DNA of 64,000 nt from positions 1,128,501-1,192,500 of the forward strand of contig NZ_LT607750.1 of assembly GCF_900090235.1 (NCBI RefSeq), written 5' to 3'. The notes under the pieces are model-generated. The model was not told the DNA's origin and made no database searches. It saw only the letters and a list, made by a program, of their open reading frames with translations. Each line of letters starts with the position of its first letter. The first letter of the stretch is position 1. The DNA comes from Micromonospora echinaurantiaca (GTDB lineage Bacteria > Actinomycetota > Actinomycetes > Mycobacteriales > Micromonosporaceae). The translations under genes and the position numbers were made by a program. This document shows, one piece after another, positions 17,603 to 26,915 of this stretch.

Positions 17603-19822
17603 GTGCCCCCGAGATCGGACGAACCGCGCCGGGACGCCACGGGCTCCCGGCGCGGCTCGTCGCGTGGCAGCGGTGGCCGGGGCACCGACCGCACGGCCGA
17701 GCCCGGCGTCGGCGGCATCTCCGACGCCCGGGCGTACACCCCCCGGGGGCGCACCATCCGGGAAGGCGCGGCCCGGGCCGACCGCGAGGAGCGGGCCGGC
17801 CGGCCGGAGCAGCGGCGCACCCCGCGCAGCACCCGCTCCGGCGACCCGTTCCGGCCCGCTCTCCAGGTGCTCGACGGCGGCCGGACCGGGGCCACCCGGG
17901 CCGGCCGGCGGGACGCGGCCGGCGGCCGGTCGGGGGTCGTCCGCACCGTCACGCCGCGCGCCCCGCGGGCGCCCAGGGACGACGAGCCGCCGGCGCCGCC
18001 CCGCCGGCGCACCCCGCCGCGCACCCCGCGCCGGCCGGACCGGTCGGCCGCCCGGCGGCCGGCCCGCAAGCCGCGCCGCCCGCCGAAGCTGGCCGACCCG
18101 GGCCGCCGGCTGCGGCTGGGCACCGTGCTGACCCTGGCGCTCTTCGCCACCATCGGTATCCGGCTGGTCTACCTCCAGGCGGTGGAGACCCCGGCGTACG
18201 CGGGCGGCGGCGTCGCCGACCGGACCCGGACGGTCACCCTGCCCGCGCCGCGCGGCGCGATCTATGACCGGGACGGCGCCGAACTGGCGCACAGCGTCGA
18301 GGCCCGGTACGTCTACGCCGACCCGACCCAGGTCAAGGACCCGCAGGCCACCGCGAAGGCGCTCTCGCCGCTGCTCGGCATCCCCGCCTCCGAGCTGGCC
18401 GGGCGGATGGCCCCGCGCAAGCGCCCGGACGGGGTCTGGTCGCAGTTCGAGTACCTGGCCCGCGGGGTGGAGATCGAGAAGGCCCGGCAGATCATGGAGC
18501 TCAAGCTGCCCGGCATCAACACCCACCGCGATGAGCGGCGCGAGGTGCCCGGCGGCGACCTGGCCGCCAACCTGATCGGGTTCACCAGCCAGGACATGAA
18601 CGGGCTGGAGGGGCTGGAGGCCCGCTACGACGACCTGCTGCACGGCGAGGACGGCAAGCGGGTCTACGAGGTCGGCCTGGGTGACCTGGCCGCCCCGATC
18701 CCCGGCGGCTACAGCCGCACCACCCCGCCCAAGCCGGGCAGTTCGCTCCGGCTCACCGTCGACCGGGACTTGCAGTTCAAGGTGCAGCGGATCCTCAGCG
18801 AGGCGATGGCGCAGAGCAAGGGCAGCACCGGCGCCGCGGTGGTGATCGAGGTGGCCACCGGGGAGGTGCTGGCCCAGGCCAGCCACCCGACCTACAACGC
18901 CGCGAAGCCCCTGCCGAGCGACCCGGCCGACCGGGAGGACGCGGCCACCAGCTTCGTGGTGGACCCGGGCTCGGTGCACAAGGCGATCACCTTCGGCGCG
19001 GCGTTGCAGGAGGGGGTGATCACCCCGGACACCACGCTGCCGATCGCGAACAGCATCAAGATGGGCGACACCTGGTTCTCCGACACCCACCCGGCCAACG
19101 GGCGGCGGATGAGTCTGCCCGGGATGATGGCGTACTCGTCGAACGTCGGCACCATCGAGATCGCCGACAAGCTCGGCCGGGACCGGCTGATCGACTACCA
19201 GCGCCGGTTCGGGCTCGGCCAGGCCACCGGGGTGGGCATGCCCGGCGAGGCCAGCGGCCGGCTGCTGCCCGCCGACGAGTGGAGCGGATCGTCGTACGGG
19301 TCGGTGCCGATCGGGCACAGCGTGGACGCCACGCCGCTGCAGATGGCCGCCGCGTACGCGACGATCGCCAACAACGGCACCTACGTCCAGCCGCACCTGA
19401 TCAAAGAGGTGATCGGGCCGGACGGCAAGCGCACGCCGGCCAAGGCGCCGGTCACCCGGTCGGTGCTCAGCCCGGAGAACGCGGCCGCGCTGCGCACCAT
19501 CCTGGAGGCGGTGACCACCGTCGACGGGGCCACCGGCACGGCGGCGGCGATCCCCGGTTACCGGGTCGCCGGCAAGACCGGCACCGGCTGGCGGCTGGTC
19601 GACGGCAAGAAGCAGCCCGGCGAGGTGGCCTCGTTCATCGGGATGGCCCCGGCCGAGCAGCCCCGGTACGTGATCGCGGTCTTCGCGCACACCCCGTCGG
19701 GCGGGGGCGGGGACATCGCCGCCCCGGCGTTCCGCGAGATGATGCAGTTCACCCTGCACCACTACCGAGTGCCGCCGTCCGCCGCGGGCAAGGCCCCGAA
19801 GTTCGTGGTCTATCCCCGCTGA
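17603..19822 (+). CDS. ftsI: Septal peptidoglycan transpeptidase (class B PBP, FtsI/PBP3)
   Basis: Cross-links septal peptidoglycan; partner of FtsW. The 739-residue protein has an unusually long Arg/Pro-rich cytoplasmic N-terminus (~170 residues), one membrane anchor (LRLGTVLTLALFATIGIRLVYL), the PBP dimerisation domain starting with RGAIYDRDGAELA, and the transpeptidase domain with the three active-site motifs S457-V-H-K, S512-S-N and K658-T-G-T. GTG 17603 follows the ftsL stop by 4 bp; the start is uncertain because the disordered N-terminus offers other GTG codons. The 91 bp before murE hold that gene's own promoter. Confidence 0.96.
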   Translation: MPPRSDEPRRDATGSRRGSSRGSGGRGTDRTAEPGVGGISDARAYTPRGRTIREGAARADREERAGRPEQRRTPRSTRSGDPFRPALQVLDGGRTGATRAGRRDAAGGRSGVVRTVTPRAPRAPRDDEPPAPPRRRTPPRTPRRPDRSAARRPARKPRRPPKLADPGRRLRLGTVLTLALFATIGIRLVYLQAVETPAYAGGGVADRTRTVTLPAPRGAIYDRDGAELAHSVEARYVYADPTQVKDPQATAKALSPLLGIPASELAGRMAPRKRPDGVWSQFEYLARGVEIEKARQIMELKLPGINTHRDERREVPGGDLAANLIGFTSQDMNGLEGLEARYDDLLHGEDGKRVYEVGLGDLAAPIPGGYSRTTPPKPGSSLRLTVDRDLQFKVQRILSEAMAQSKGSTGAAVVIEVATGEVLAQASHPTYNAAKPLPSDPADREDAATSFVVDPGSVHKAITFGAALQEGVITPDTTLPIANSIKMGDTWFSDTHPANGRRMSLPGMMAYSSNVGTIEIADKLGRDRLIDYQRRFGLGQATGVGMPGEASGRLLPADEWSGSSYGSVPIGHSVDATPLQMAAAYATIANNGTYVQPHLIKEVIGPDGKRTPAKAPVTRSVLSPENAAALRTILEAVTTVDGATGTAAAIPGYRVAGKTGTGWRLVDGKKQPGEVASFIGMAPAEQPRYVIAVFAHTPSGGGGDIAAPAFREMMQFTLHHYRVPPSAAGKAPKFVVYPR

Positions 19823-19899
19823 CCAGGCATGGCGGGACATCATCGGTGAGTGCGGACGAACCACCGGGGCGGCTGTGCGGCCGGAACCGGACGACCGGG

Positions 19900-19905
19900 T
19901 AGGGT
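19900..19905 (+). promoter_or_regulatory. -10 element (TAGGGT) of murE
   Basis: TAGGGT is 8 nt upstream of GTG 19914 with no ribosome-binding site, so murE and following genes probably have an internal leaderless promoter. No clear -35. Confidence 0.45.
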
Positions 19906-19913
19906 CTGACGCC

Positions 19914-21434
19914 GTGCCCGGCAATCCTCGCCCCCGTACCGTGATCGGCACCCGGCTCGGCGATCTCGCCGCCCTGCTGGCCGTGGAGCCTCCGGCCGAC
20001 GCTGCCGACCCGGTGGTGACCGGCATCACGCACGCCAGCCAGGAGGTCCGCCCCGGCGACCTGTACGCGGCGCTGCCCGGCGCCCGCCGGCATGGCGCCG
20101 AGTTCACCGCCGGCGCGGCGGCGGCCGGCGCGGTGGCCGTGCTGACCGACCCGGCGGGCGCGGCCGCGGCGGCCGAGGCCGGCCTGCCGGCGCTGGTGGT
20201 GCCCGACCCGCGGGCCGTGCTCGGCGCCCTGGCCTCCGCCGTCTACGGCGACCCGACCGAGGCGCTGACCGTGATCGGGGTGACCGGGACCGCCGGCAAG
20301 ACCTCCACCGCCTACCTGGTCGAGTCCGGGCTGCGCGCCGCCGGCCACACCACCGGCCTGATCGGCACCGTGGAGACCCGCCTCGGCGACCTGCGGATCG
20401 ACAGCGTGCGCACCACGCCGGAGGCCACCGACCTGCACGCCATGCTGGCCGCCGCCCGCGAGCGCGGGGTCACCGCGGTGGTGATGGAGGTGTCCAGCCA
20501 CGCGCTGGCCATGGGCCGGGTCGGCGGGGTCCGGTTCACCGTCGGCGGCTACACCAACTTCGGCTCCGACCACCTGGACTTCCACGCCGACTCGGCGGAC
20601 TACTTCGCGGCCAAGGCGCAGCTCTTCGACGGCCGGTGCGCGGTGGAGGTGCTCAACCACGACGACCCGGCGCTGCGGCCGCTGTTCAAGCCGGCCACGG
20701 TGAGCTACTCGGCGGCCGGCGACACCGCCGCGACCTGGTGGGCCGACGGCATCGGCGGCGAGGGGTACGCGCAGCACTTCACCGCGCACGGCCCGGACGG
20801 CCTGGCGCTGCCCACCGGCGTGGCGCTGCCGGGGCGACACAACGTCGCCAACGCCCTGCTGGCCATCGCCATGCTGGTCGGCGCCGGGGTGGACCCGACC
20901 ACCGCGGCCACCGGGGTGGCCGCCTGCGGCGGGGTCCCCGGCCGGCTGGAACTGGTGGCCGACGGCCCGGTGCGCGGGGTGGTCGACTACGCGCACAAGG
21001 CGGACGCGATCGTGGCCGCGCTGGCCGCCCTGCGGGAGCTCAGCGCGGGCCGGCTGATCTGCGTGATCGGTGCCGGCGGTGACCGGGACCGGGGCAAGCG
21101 CCCGGTGATGGGCGCCGCCGCGGCGGAGGGAGCCGACGTGGTGCTGGTGACCGACGACAACCCGCGCACCGAGGACCCGGCGGCGATCCGCGCCGAGGTG
21201 CTCGCCGGCGCCCGGGGGGCCGGCACGGCGGCCCGGATCGAGGAGGTCGGCGACCGCCGGGCGGCGATCGACGCGGCGGTCGCGCTGGCCGAGCCGGGCG
21301 ACGTGGTCGCGCTGCTCGGCAAGGGCCACGAACGCGGGCAGGAGGTCGGCGGCGAGGTGCTCCCGTTCGACGACCGCACCGAGCTGGCCGACGCGCTGCG
21401 CGCCCGGTTCGGCGACCTGGCGGGTCACCGGTGA
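19914..21434 (+). CDS. murE: UDP-MurNAc-tripeptide synthetase (meso-diaminopimelate adding)
   Basis: Cytoplasmic Mur ligase that adds the third stem residue. In 506 residues it shows the ATP loop VTGTAGKTSTAYL, the UDP-MurNAc contacts with TTPEATDLHAML, EVSSHALAMGRV, the C-terminal DYAHKADAI, and VTDDNPRTEDP; the DNPR motif is the hallmark of meso-diaminopimelate specificity, as opposed to lysine. GTG 19914 is preferred because of the -10 hexamer 8 nt upstream; an in-frame upstream start 13 codons earlier exists but would begin inside the promoter. Overlaps murF by 4 bp (GTGA). Confidence 0.97.
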   Translation: MPGNPRPRTVIGTRLGDLAALLAVEPPADAADPVVTGITHASQEVRPGDLYAALPGARRHGAEFTAGAAAAGAVAVLTDPAGAAAAAEAGLPALVVPDPRAVLGALASAVYGDPTEALTVIGVTGTAGKTSTAYLVESGLRAAGHTTGLIGTVETRLGDLRIDSVRTTPEATDLHAMLAAARERGVTAVVMEVSSHALAMGRVGGVRFTVGGYTNFGSDHLDFHADSADYFAAKAQLFDGRCAVEVLNHDDPALRPLFKPATVSYSAAGDTAATWWADGIGGEGYAQHFTAHGPDGLALPTGVALPGRHNVANALLAIAMLVGAGVDPTTAATGVAACGGVPGRLELVADGPVRGVVDYAHKADAIVAALAALRELSAGRLICVIGAGGDRDRGKRPVMGAAAAEGADVVLVTDDNPRTEDPAAIRAEVLAGARGAGTAARIEEVGDRRAAIDAAVALAEPGDVVALLGKGHERGQEVGGEVLPFDDRTELADALRARFGDLAGHR

Positions 21435-22891
21435 TCCCGCTCAGCCTGGCCGAGGTCGCCTCGGCGGTCGACGGGCGGCTGGTGGCCGCCGACCCGGACG
21501 CACGGGTCACCGGGCCGGTCGAGTTCGACTCGCGCAAGGTGTCCGCCGGTGCGCTCTTCGTCGCCTTCCCCGGCGAGAAGGTGGACGGGCACGACTACGC
21601 CGCGGCGGCGGTCGAGGCCGGCGCGGTGGCGGTGCTCGGCACCCGGGAGGTGCCGGGCGTGCCGATGGTCCTGGTCGGCGACGCGCTCACCGCGATGGGC
21701 CGGCTGGCCCGCGCGGTGGTGGACCGGCTGCCCGGCCTCACCGTGGTCGGCCTGACCGGCTCGTCCGGCAAGACCACCACCAAGGACCTGATCGCGCAGC
21801 TCGCCGCGCGGCTCGGCCCGACGGTCGCGCCGCCCGGCTCGTTCAACAACGAGCTGGGGCACCCGTACACGGCGTTGCAGGCCGGGCCGGACACCCGCTA
21901 CCTGGTGATGGAGAAGGGCGCCCGCGGGGTGGGGCACGTGCGCTACCTCTGCGACGTGGTGCCGCCGCGGATCTCCGTGGTGCTCAACGTCGGTGTGGCG
22001 CACATCGGCGAGTTCGGCTCCCGGGAGACCATCGCGCTGGCCAAGGGGGAACTGGTCGAGGCGCTGCCGGCGGACGGGCTGGCGGTGCTCAACGCCGACG
22101 ACCCGTTGGTGGACGCGATGGCGACGCGTACCGTCGCCCGGGTGGTCCGGTACGGCGAGGCGGCGCACGCGGACGTCCGGGCCGTCGACGTCACGGTGGA
22201 CGAGCGCGGTCGGCCGGCGTACACCCTGGTGACCCCGGAGGGGGACGCCCCGGTGCGGCTCGGGCTGACCGGGCGGCACCAGGTCTCGAACACCCTCGCC
22301 GCCGCGGCGGTGGCCCGCGAGCTGGGCATGCCGCTGACCGAGCTGGCCATCGCGCTGGGTGAGCTGGGGATGGTCTCCACCCGCCGGATGGACGTCTTCG
22401 AGCGTCCCGACGGGGTGACCGTGATCGACGACTCGTACAACGCCAACCCCGCCTCGATGGCCGTCGCGCTGCGTGCGCTGGCCGGCATCGGACGGGACCG
22501 GCGTACCCTCGCGGTGCTCGGCTACATGGCCGAGCTGGGCCCGTTCGAGCACGACGGGCACGCCGAGGTGGGCCGGCTCGCGGCCGAGCTGGGCGTGGAC
22601 CGGTTGCTCGTGGTGGGTGAGCCGGCCGCGCCGATCCACGAGGGCGCGACATCGGTAAGTGACTGGGGAGGAGAGTCGGTGCTGCTCACCGATCAGGCGG
22701 CGGCCGTCGAGGTGCTGCGGGGCGAGCTACGGCCGGGCGACGTCGTCCTGGTGAAGGGCTCCCGGTACCGCACCTGGGAGGTGGCCGACGCGCTGCGCGC
22801 GGAGGCGGGCGACGCGACCGGGGAGAGCCCTGGGAGCGCGAGGAGTGAGCTTGCGAGCCCCGCAGTCGCGACCGAGGATGGCACCGCATGA
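21431..22891 (+). CDS. murF: UDP-MurNAc-tripeptide:D-alanyl-D-alanine ligase
   Basis: Adds D-Ala-D-Ala to the nucleotide precursor, the last cytoplasmic Mur ligase step. In 486 residues it has the N-terminal domain ([18 protein letters not shown]), ATP loop [43 protein letters not shown] and a C-terminal [17 protein letters not shown]. The last ~25 residues (from [11 protein letters not shown] on) lie past the conserved end and are encoded by a repeat-like sequence also found before hisB. Coupled to murE by a GTGA overlap; its stop overlaps the mraY ATG. Confidence 0.97.
   Translation: MIPLSLAEVASAVDGRLVAADPDARVTGPVEFDSRKVSAGALFVAFPGEKVDGHDYAAAAVEAGAVAVLGTREVPGVPMVLVGDALTAMGRLARAVVDRLPGLTVVGLTGSSGKTTTKDLIAQLAARLGPTVAPPGSFNNELGHPYTALQAGPDTRYLVMEKGARGVGHVRYLCDVVPPRISVVLNVGVAHIGEFGSRETIALAKGELVEALPADGLAVLNADDPLVDAMATRTVARVVRYGEAAHADVRAVDVTVDERGRPAYTLVTPEGDAPVRLGLTGRHQVSNTLAAAAVARELGMPLTELAIALGELGMVSTRRMDVFERPDGVTVIDDSYNANPASMAVALRALAGIGRDRRTLAVLGYMAELGPFEHDGHAEVGRLAAELGVDRLLVVGEPAAPIHEGATSVSDWGGESVLLTDQAAAVEVLRGELRPGDVVLVKGSRYRTWEVADALRAEAGDATGESPGSARSELASPAVATEDGTA
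22855..22887 (+). repeat. Short repeat supplying the mraY translation start region (copy A)
   Basis: The 33 nt before the mraY ATG match the 34 nt before the hisB ATG (45078-45111): the first 21 positions agree at 18 sites (GAGCCCCGC-GTC-CGA-CGA), and the following part carries a purine-rich ribosome-binding stretch and CA-C-GC before ATG in both. Here it also encodes the extra C-terminus of MurF. A mobile intergenic repeat co-opted as a translation-initiation region is the simplest reading. Confidence 0.6.
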
Positions 22892-24012
22892 GGGCGGTGA
22901 TCGTCGCCGTCGGGGTCGCCTTCCTCATCTCGCTCTTCTGCACCCCGATCGCGATCAAGGTGTTCACCCGGCTCAAGGCCGGCCAGCCGATCCGGGCCGA
23001 GGGCCCGGCCATGCACCAGGGCAAGAAGGGCACGCCGACGATGGGCGGCGTGGTCTTCATCCTGGCCACGGTCATCGCGTACGTCGCCGGGCACCTCGCC
23101 CTGACCACCCTGCCGGACCAGCAGATCGCCCAGGTCGAGCCGACCATCACCGCGCTGGTGCTGCTGGGGCTGATGGTCTTCTCCGGGGCGGTCGGTTTCA
23201 TCGACGACTTCCTGAAGGTGCGCAAGCGGCACAGCGGCGGGTTGAACAAGCGCGGCAAGCTGCTCGGCCAGATCCTGGTCGGCGCGGTCTTCGGGGTGGT
23301 GGCGCTCTACTTCCCGAGCACCATGACCGACGCCTCCGGCGCGGTGACCAACACCGAGACCGTCGGCAGTACCACGCTGAGCTTCATCCGGGACATCCCG
23401 GCGCTGGACGTCAGCAAGGTCGGCGCGGTGATCATCTTCATCTTCGTGGTGATGGCCGCGACCAACGGGGTGAACCTCACCGACGGCCTCGACGGCCTGG
23501 CCACCGGCGCCTCGGTGATGGTCCTCGCCGCGTACGCGCTGATCGCGTTCTGGCAGTACCGGCACTGGTGCGCCGACCCGAACTACACCCAGGACTACTG
23601 CTACACCGTCCGCGACCCGCTGGAGATCGCGCTGATCGCCGGCGCCGCCGCCGGGGCCTGTGTGGGCTTCCTGTGGTGGAACACCTCGCCGGCGCGGATC
23701 TTCATGGGGGACACCGGCGCGCTGGGGCTCGGCGGGTTGATCGCCGGCATGGCGATGTCCACCCGGACGATCCTGCTGCTGCCGATCATCGGCGGTCTCT
23801 TCGTCATCATCACGATGTCGGTGGTCATCCAGATCATCTCGTTCCGGACCACCGGCAAGCGGGTGTTCCGGATGTCGCCGTTGCAGCACCACTTCGAGCT
23901 CGCCGGCTGGAGCGAGGTCAACATCGTGGTGCGGTTCTGGATCATCGCCGGGATCGGCGTGGCCATCGCGCTCGGCCTCTTCTACAGCGAGTTCCTCGCC
24001 GCCGTCACCTGA
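22888..24012 (+). CDS. mraY: Phospho-MurNAc-pentapeptide translocase
   Basis: Integral membrane enzyme that transfers phospho-MurNAc-pentapeptide to undecaprenyl phosphate, making lipid I. The 374-residue protein has about ten membrane segments and the family motifs [23 protein letters not shown] (catalytic Asp pair), [26 protein letters not shown] and [14 protein letters not shown]. The ATG overlaps the murF stop. In other actinobacteria murD follows; here the next gene is ftsW after a 161-bp gap occupied by a palindromic element. Confidence 0.98.
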   Translation: MRAVIVAVGVAFLISLFCTPIAIKVFTRLKAGQPIRAEGPAMHQGKKGTPTMGGVVFILATVIAYVAGHLALTTLPDQQIAQVEPTITALVLLGLMVFSGAVGFIDDFLKVRKRHSGGLNKRGKLLGQILVGAVFGVVALYFPSTMTDASGAVTNTETVGSTTLSFIRDIPALDVSKVGAVIIFIFVVMAATNGVNLTDGLDGLATGASVMVLAAYALIAFWQYRHWCADPNYTQDYCYTVRDPLEIALIAGAAAGACVGFLWWNTSPARIFMGDTGALGLGGLIAGMAMSTRTILLLPIIGGLFVIITMSVVIQIISFRTTGKRVFRMSPLQHHFELAGWSEVNIVVRFWIIAGIGVAIALGLFYSEFLAAVT

Positions 24013-24015
24013 CGA

Positions 24016-24110
24016 CCCCCTCCCGCCGATCTTGCACTTTCGGCCCGTGGAATGCCCCGTTCTGCGGCCTTCGCCCGGGCAGGAAGTGCAAGATCGGCGA
24101 GGGGAGGGGG
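24016..24110. repeat. 95-bp palindromic element between mraY and ftsW
   Basis: A perfect 16-bp stem (24024-24039 with 24084-24099: CGCCGATCTTGCACTT with its complement) is extended by a C/G-rich flank (CCCCCTCC with GGAGGGGG after a 3-nt bulge). The ~44-nt centre can form smaller hairpins. No T tract follows, so it is not a standard terminator. It has the look of a repetitive extragenic palindrome or a miniature non-autonomous element. It lies exactly where murD is expected. The rest of the gap up to 24173 shows only the ftsW start region. Confidence 0.75.
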
Positions 24111-24173
24111 CGCCGACACGCCGACCGGGCGGTTGCGCCGGTGGCGGCCCCCGGAACCCGCGATGATGTCGGG

Positions 24174-25778
24174 GTGGGGGAGGCGCGAGAAACCGAGGGC
24201 ACGACCGGGACCAGGGCACGCGCGGCGGCGGGCGGGACGCGTACCGCCGAGGCGGCCGGGACGACCCGCGGGCCGGACGAGCCGGGCGGCGCGGCGGCGC
24301 TGCGCGGCCTGGACGCCGCGGGCGGGCTGGCCGCGCTGCGTGGCCTGGACGCCGCGGGCGGGCTGGCCGCGCTGCGTGGCCTGCTGGACCGCCCGCTGGC
24401 CTCCTACTACCTGCTGCTCTCCAGCGCCGGCCTGCTGCTGCTGATCGGCCTGACGATGGTCTTCTCGGCCACCAGCGTCAAGGACTACGCCGAGAACGGC
24501 AACGCCTCCGCCTCGCTCACCAAGCAGGCGATCTTCGCGGTGATCGGCATCGGCGCGTTCTGGGCCTGCCAACGGCTGCCGGCGACCACCTACCGGTCGC
24601 TGGGCCGACCGCTGCTCTTCACCGCCGTCGGACTGCTGCTGGTGCTCAACCTGCTGCTCGCCTACGCCCGGCTGACCGGCCAGGATTCCGCCCGGATCGG
24701 CCCGATCGAGGCCCGGCTGCTCTGGCTGTTCATCGGCGGCATCCAGGTGCAGCCCTCGGAGCTGGCCAAGTTCGCCCTGGTGCTGTGGGGCGCGCACGTG
24801 ATCGCCCGCAAGGGCGCCGCGCTGGGCTGGTGGCGCGAGCTGGCCACCCCGCTCTTCCCGGTGGTCGGGCTGCTCTTCGTGCTGGTCGGCTACAACGACC
24901 TGGGCACCATGCTCTGCCTGCTGGCGCTGGTGATCGGCCTGCTCTGGGCGGCCGGGGTCCGGCTGCGGGTGTTCGGCGCGCTGTCGGTGTTCGGCCTGAT
25001 CGGCGTCGGCCTGCTGATCGCGGTGGCCTCGCTCGGCGCCGGCTCCGGCGAGCGGGGCGAGGAGAACTACCGGTTCGCCCGGCTGATGTCCTTCTTCAAC
25101 CCGCCCGCTCCCGAGGACTGCAAGCTGGAGGGCTGCTACCAGATCTTCCAGGGGCGGCTGGCCATCGAGCACGGCGGCTGGTTCGGCGTCGGGCTCGGCA
25201 AGAGCAGCCTGAAGTGGAACTGGCTGCCGGAGGCGCACAACGACTTCGTCTTCGCGATCATCGCCGAGGAGCTCGGCGTGGTCGGCTGCGCGGTGGTGCT
25301 CACCCTGTTCGCCGTGCTGGCGTACACCGGGCTGCGCATCGCCCGCCGGGTGGACGACCCGTTCCGGCGGCTCGCCGCGACCGCGGTGACCACCTGGCTG
25401 GTGAGCCAAGCGGTGATCAACGTGGGCGGCGTGGTCGGGCTGCTGCCGATCACCGGCCTGCCGCTGCCGTTCATCTCCGACGGCGGCAGCGCCCTGGTCG
25501 TCACGCTCGCCGCGGTCGGCATGCTGGCCTCCTTCGCCCGGGCGGAACCCGACGCCGCCAGAGCACTGCATGCCCGTCCGCCGGCCCGATGGGTCCGACT
25601 AGTGTGGGCCCCGTTGCCACCGCTTCCCGCGCGGCGCCGCCGGCCGGCGGCCCCGCCGGCCGCCCGAGGGTCCGTGCCCCGGGCGCGGGAGCGGCGGCAG
25701 GACGACCAGGCCGCACCGCGCGGCGGCGTCCGGACCACCCGGACCCGCGGCAGGTCGGCGGACGAGAGGAGACGGTGA
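24174..25778 (+). CDS. ftsW: Peptidoglycan polymerase FtsW (SEDS family)
   Basis: Septal glycosyltransferase of the SEDS family, partner of FtsI. From about residue 80 it has the typical ten membrane segments, with GGIQVQPSELAKFALVLW, the large external loop with FNPPAPEDCKLEGCYQIFQGRLAIEHGGWFG, WLPEAHNDFVFAIIAEELG and LPLPFISDGGSALV. Two features are unusual: an ~80-residue hydrophilic N-terminus containing a tandem repeat of a 12-residue unit, and a ~70-residue Arg/Pro-rich C-terminus. GTG 24174 is the best start I can see (a NANNNT hexamer lies 6 nt upstream), but GTG 24141 is possible. Overlaps murG by 1 bp (TGATG). Normally preceded by murD, which is absent. Confidence 0.93.
   Translation: MGEARETEGTTGTRARAAAGGTRTAEAAGTTRGPDEPGGAAALRGLDAAGGLAALRGLDAAGGLAALRGLLDRPLASYYLLLSSAGLLLLIGLTMVFSATSVKDYAENGNASASLTKQAIFAVIGIGAFWACQRLPATTYRSLGRPLLFTAVGLLLVLNLLLAYARLTGQDSARIGPIEARLLWLFIGGIQVQPSELAKFALVLWGAHVIARKGAALGWWRELATPLFPVVGLLFVLVGYNDLGTMLCLLALVIGLLWAAGVRLRVFGALSVFGLIGVGLLIAVASLGAGSGERGEENYRFARLMSFFNPPAPEDCKLEGCYQIFQGRLAIEHGGWFGVGLGKSSLKWNWLPEAHNDFVFAIIAEELGVVGCAVVLTLFAVLAYTGLRIARRVDDPFRRLAATAVTTWLVSQAVINVGGVVGLLPITGLPLPFISDGGSALVVTLAAVGMLASFARAEPDAARALHARPPARWVRLVWAPLPPLPARRRRPAAPPAARGSVPRARERRQDDQAAPRGGVRTTRTRGRSADERRR
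24297..24380 (+). repeat. 36-bp in-frame tandem repeat in the ftsW N-terminus
   Basis: Units at 24297-24332 and 24333-24368 differ at one base, and a partial third starts at 24369. Each encodes ALRGLDAAGGLA. The block is in frame and lies in the cytoplasmic extension before the first membrane segment, so copy number could vary between strains without breaking the gene. Confidence 0.85.
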
Positions 25779-26884
25779 TGGGTCCGCTGCGTTCGGTGGT
25801 GCTCGCGGGAGGTGGCACCGGGGGGCACATCTACCCGCTGCTCGCCTTCGCCGACTGCCTGCGCCGACACGACCCCGGCGTCCGGATCACCTGTCTCGGC
25901 ACACCCAAGGGCCTGGAGAACGAGCTGATTCCGCCGCAGGGCTACGACCTGCGCCAGATTCCCGCCTACCAGCTGCCCCGGTCGGTCAACATGAACCTGG
26001 TGAAGACGCCGGGCCGGATGTGGACCGCGGCCCGCGCCGCGGGCAAGGTGATCGACGAGGTGCGCGCCGACGTGGTGGTGGGCTTCGGGGGGTACGTCTC
26101 GGTGCCGGCCTACCTGGCCGCCTGGCGTCGGGAGCTGCCGATCGTGATCCACGAGGTGAACGTCCCGCCGGGCGTGGCCAACCGGCTCGGCATGAAGTTC
26201 ACCAAGCACGTGGCGGTCGGCTTCCCGCACCAGCCCGCGCAGGCCGAGTCGCTGCGCGACGCCCGGGTGGTCGGCGTGCCGCTGCGCCAGCGCATCGCCG
26301 GGCTGGACCGGGCCGCGCTGCGCAACGCCGCCCGGGCGCACTTCGGGCTCCGCCCCGACCTGCCGGTGCTCTTCGTGGCCGGCGGCTCGCAGGGCGCCCG
26401 GTCGATCAACCTCGCGGTCGCCGGCGCGGCCAAGGAACTGGCTCGGCACGGGGTGCAGGTGCTGCACGTGATGGGCGCCCGCAACGAGCCGGTGCCGATC
26501 CCCACCGACCTGCCGGTGCCGTACGTGACCCTGCCGTACCTGTCCGAGATGGAGCTCGGCTACGCGGCGGCCGACCTGATGCTGGGCCGGGGTGGGGCGA
26601 TGACCTGCGCCGAGGTGGCCGCGATCGGCCTGCCCGCGATCTACGTGCCCTACCCGCACAGCAACCAGGAGCAGAAGCGCAACGCGCTGCCCGTGGTGGA
26701 GGCCGGCGGCGGGCTGCTCGTCGACGACGCCGAGCTGACCCCGGACTGGCTGGAGCGCACGGTGATCCCGCTGATCCGCGACCCGCACCGGCTCGCCGCG
26801 ATGGGCGCCGCCGCGGCCGGGTACGGGCGGCGGGACGGCGACGAGGCGCTGCTCGACTTCGTCTACGAGGCGGTGGCCCGATGA
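25778..26884 (+). CDS. murG: Lipid II synthase (UDP-GlcNAc transferase MurG)
   Basis: Peripheral membrane glycosyltransferase adding GlcNAc to lipid I. The 368-residue GT28 protein has the N-terminal G-loop LAGGGTGGHIYPLLAFAD, the second G-loop VVGFGGYVSVPAYLAA, HEVNVPPGVANRLG, GGSQGARSINLAV, and the donor-site block GRGGAMTCAEVAAIGLPAIYVPYPHSNQEQKRNA. ATG 25778 is preceded by AGGAG at 6 nt. Its stop is 31 bp before murC. Confidence 0.98.
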   Translation: MGPLRSVVLAGGGTGGHIYPLLAFADCLRRHDPGVRITCLGTPKGLENELIPPQGYDLRQIPAYQLPRSVNMNLVKTPGRMWTAARAAGKVIDEVRADVVVGFGGYVSVPAYLAAWRRELPIVIHEVNVPPGVANRLGMKFTKHVAVGFPHQPAQAESLRDARVVGVPLRQRIAGLDRAALRNAARAHFGLRPDLPVLFVAGGSQGARSINLAVAGAAKELARHGVQVLHVMGARNEPVPIPTDLPVPYVTLPYLSEMELGYAAADLMLGRGGAMTCAEVAAIGLPAIYVPYPHSNQEQKRNALPVVEAGGGLLVDDAELTPDWLERTVIPLIRDPHRLAAMGAAAAGYGRRDGDEALLDFVYEAVAR

Positions 26885-26915
26885 GGCGGCACACCGTGAC
26901 TGGAAGGCAGCTGTC

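Noticed and set aside
17570..20107. 845-codon minus-strand open frame opposite ftsI
   Set aside because: Mirror of ftsI codon bias. The ftsI motifs SVHK, SSN and KTGT on the plus strand settle the coding strand.
22875..22890. Sequence GGATGGCACCGC before mraY resembles the T-box core GGTGGNACCGCG
   Set aside because: No terminator or specifier structure around it; it lies at the end of murF as part of the ribosome-binding repeat.
24297..24380. CRISPR-like repeat
   Set aside because: Repeats are directly adjacent without spacers, in frame, and inside the ftsW coding region.
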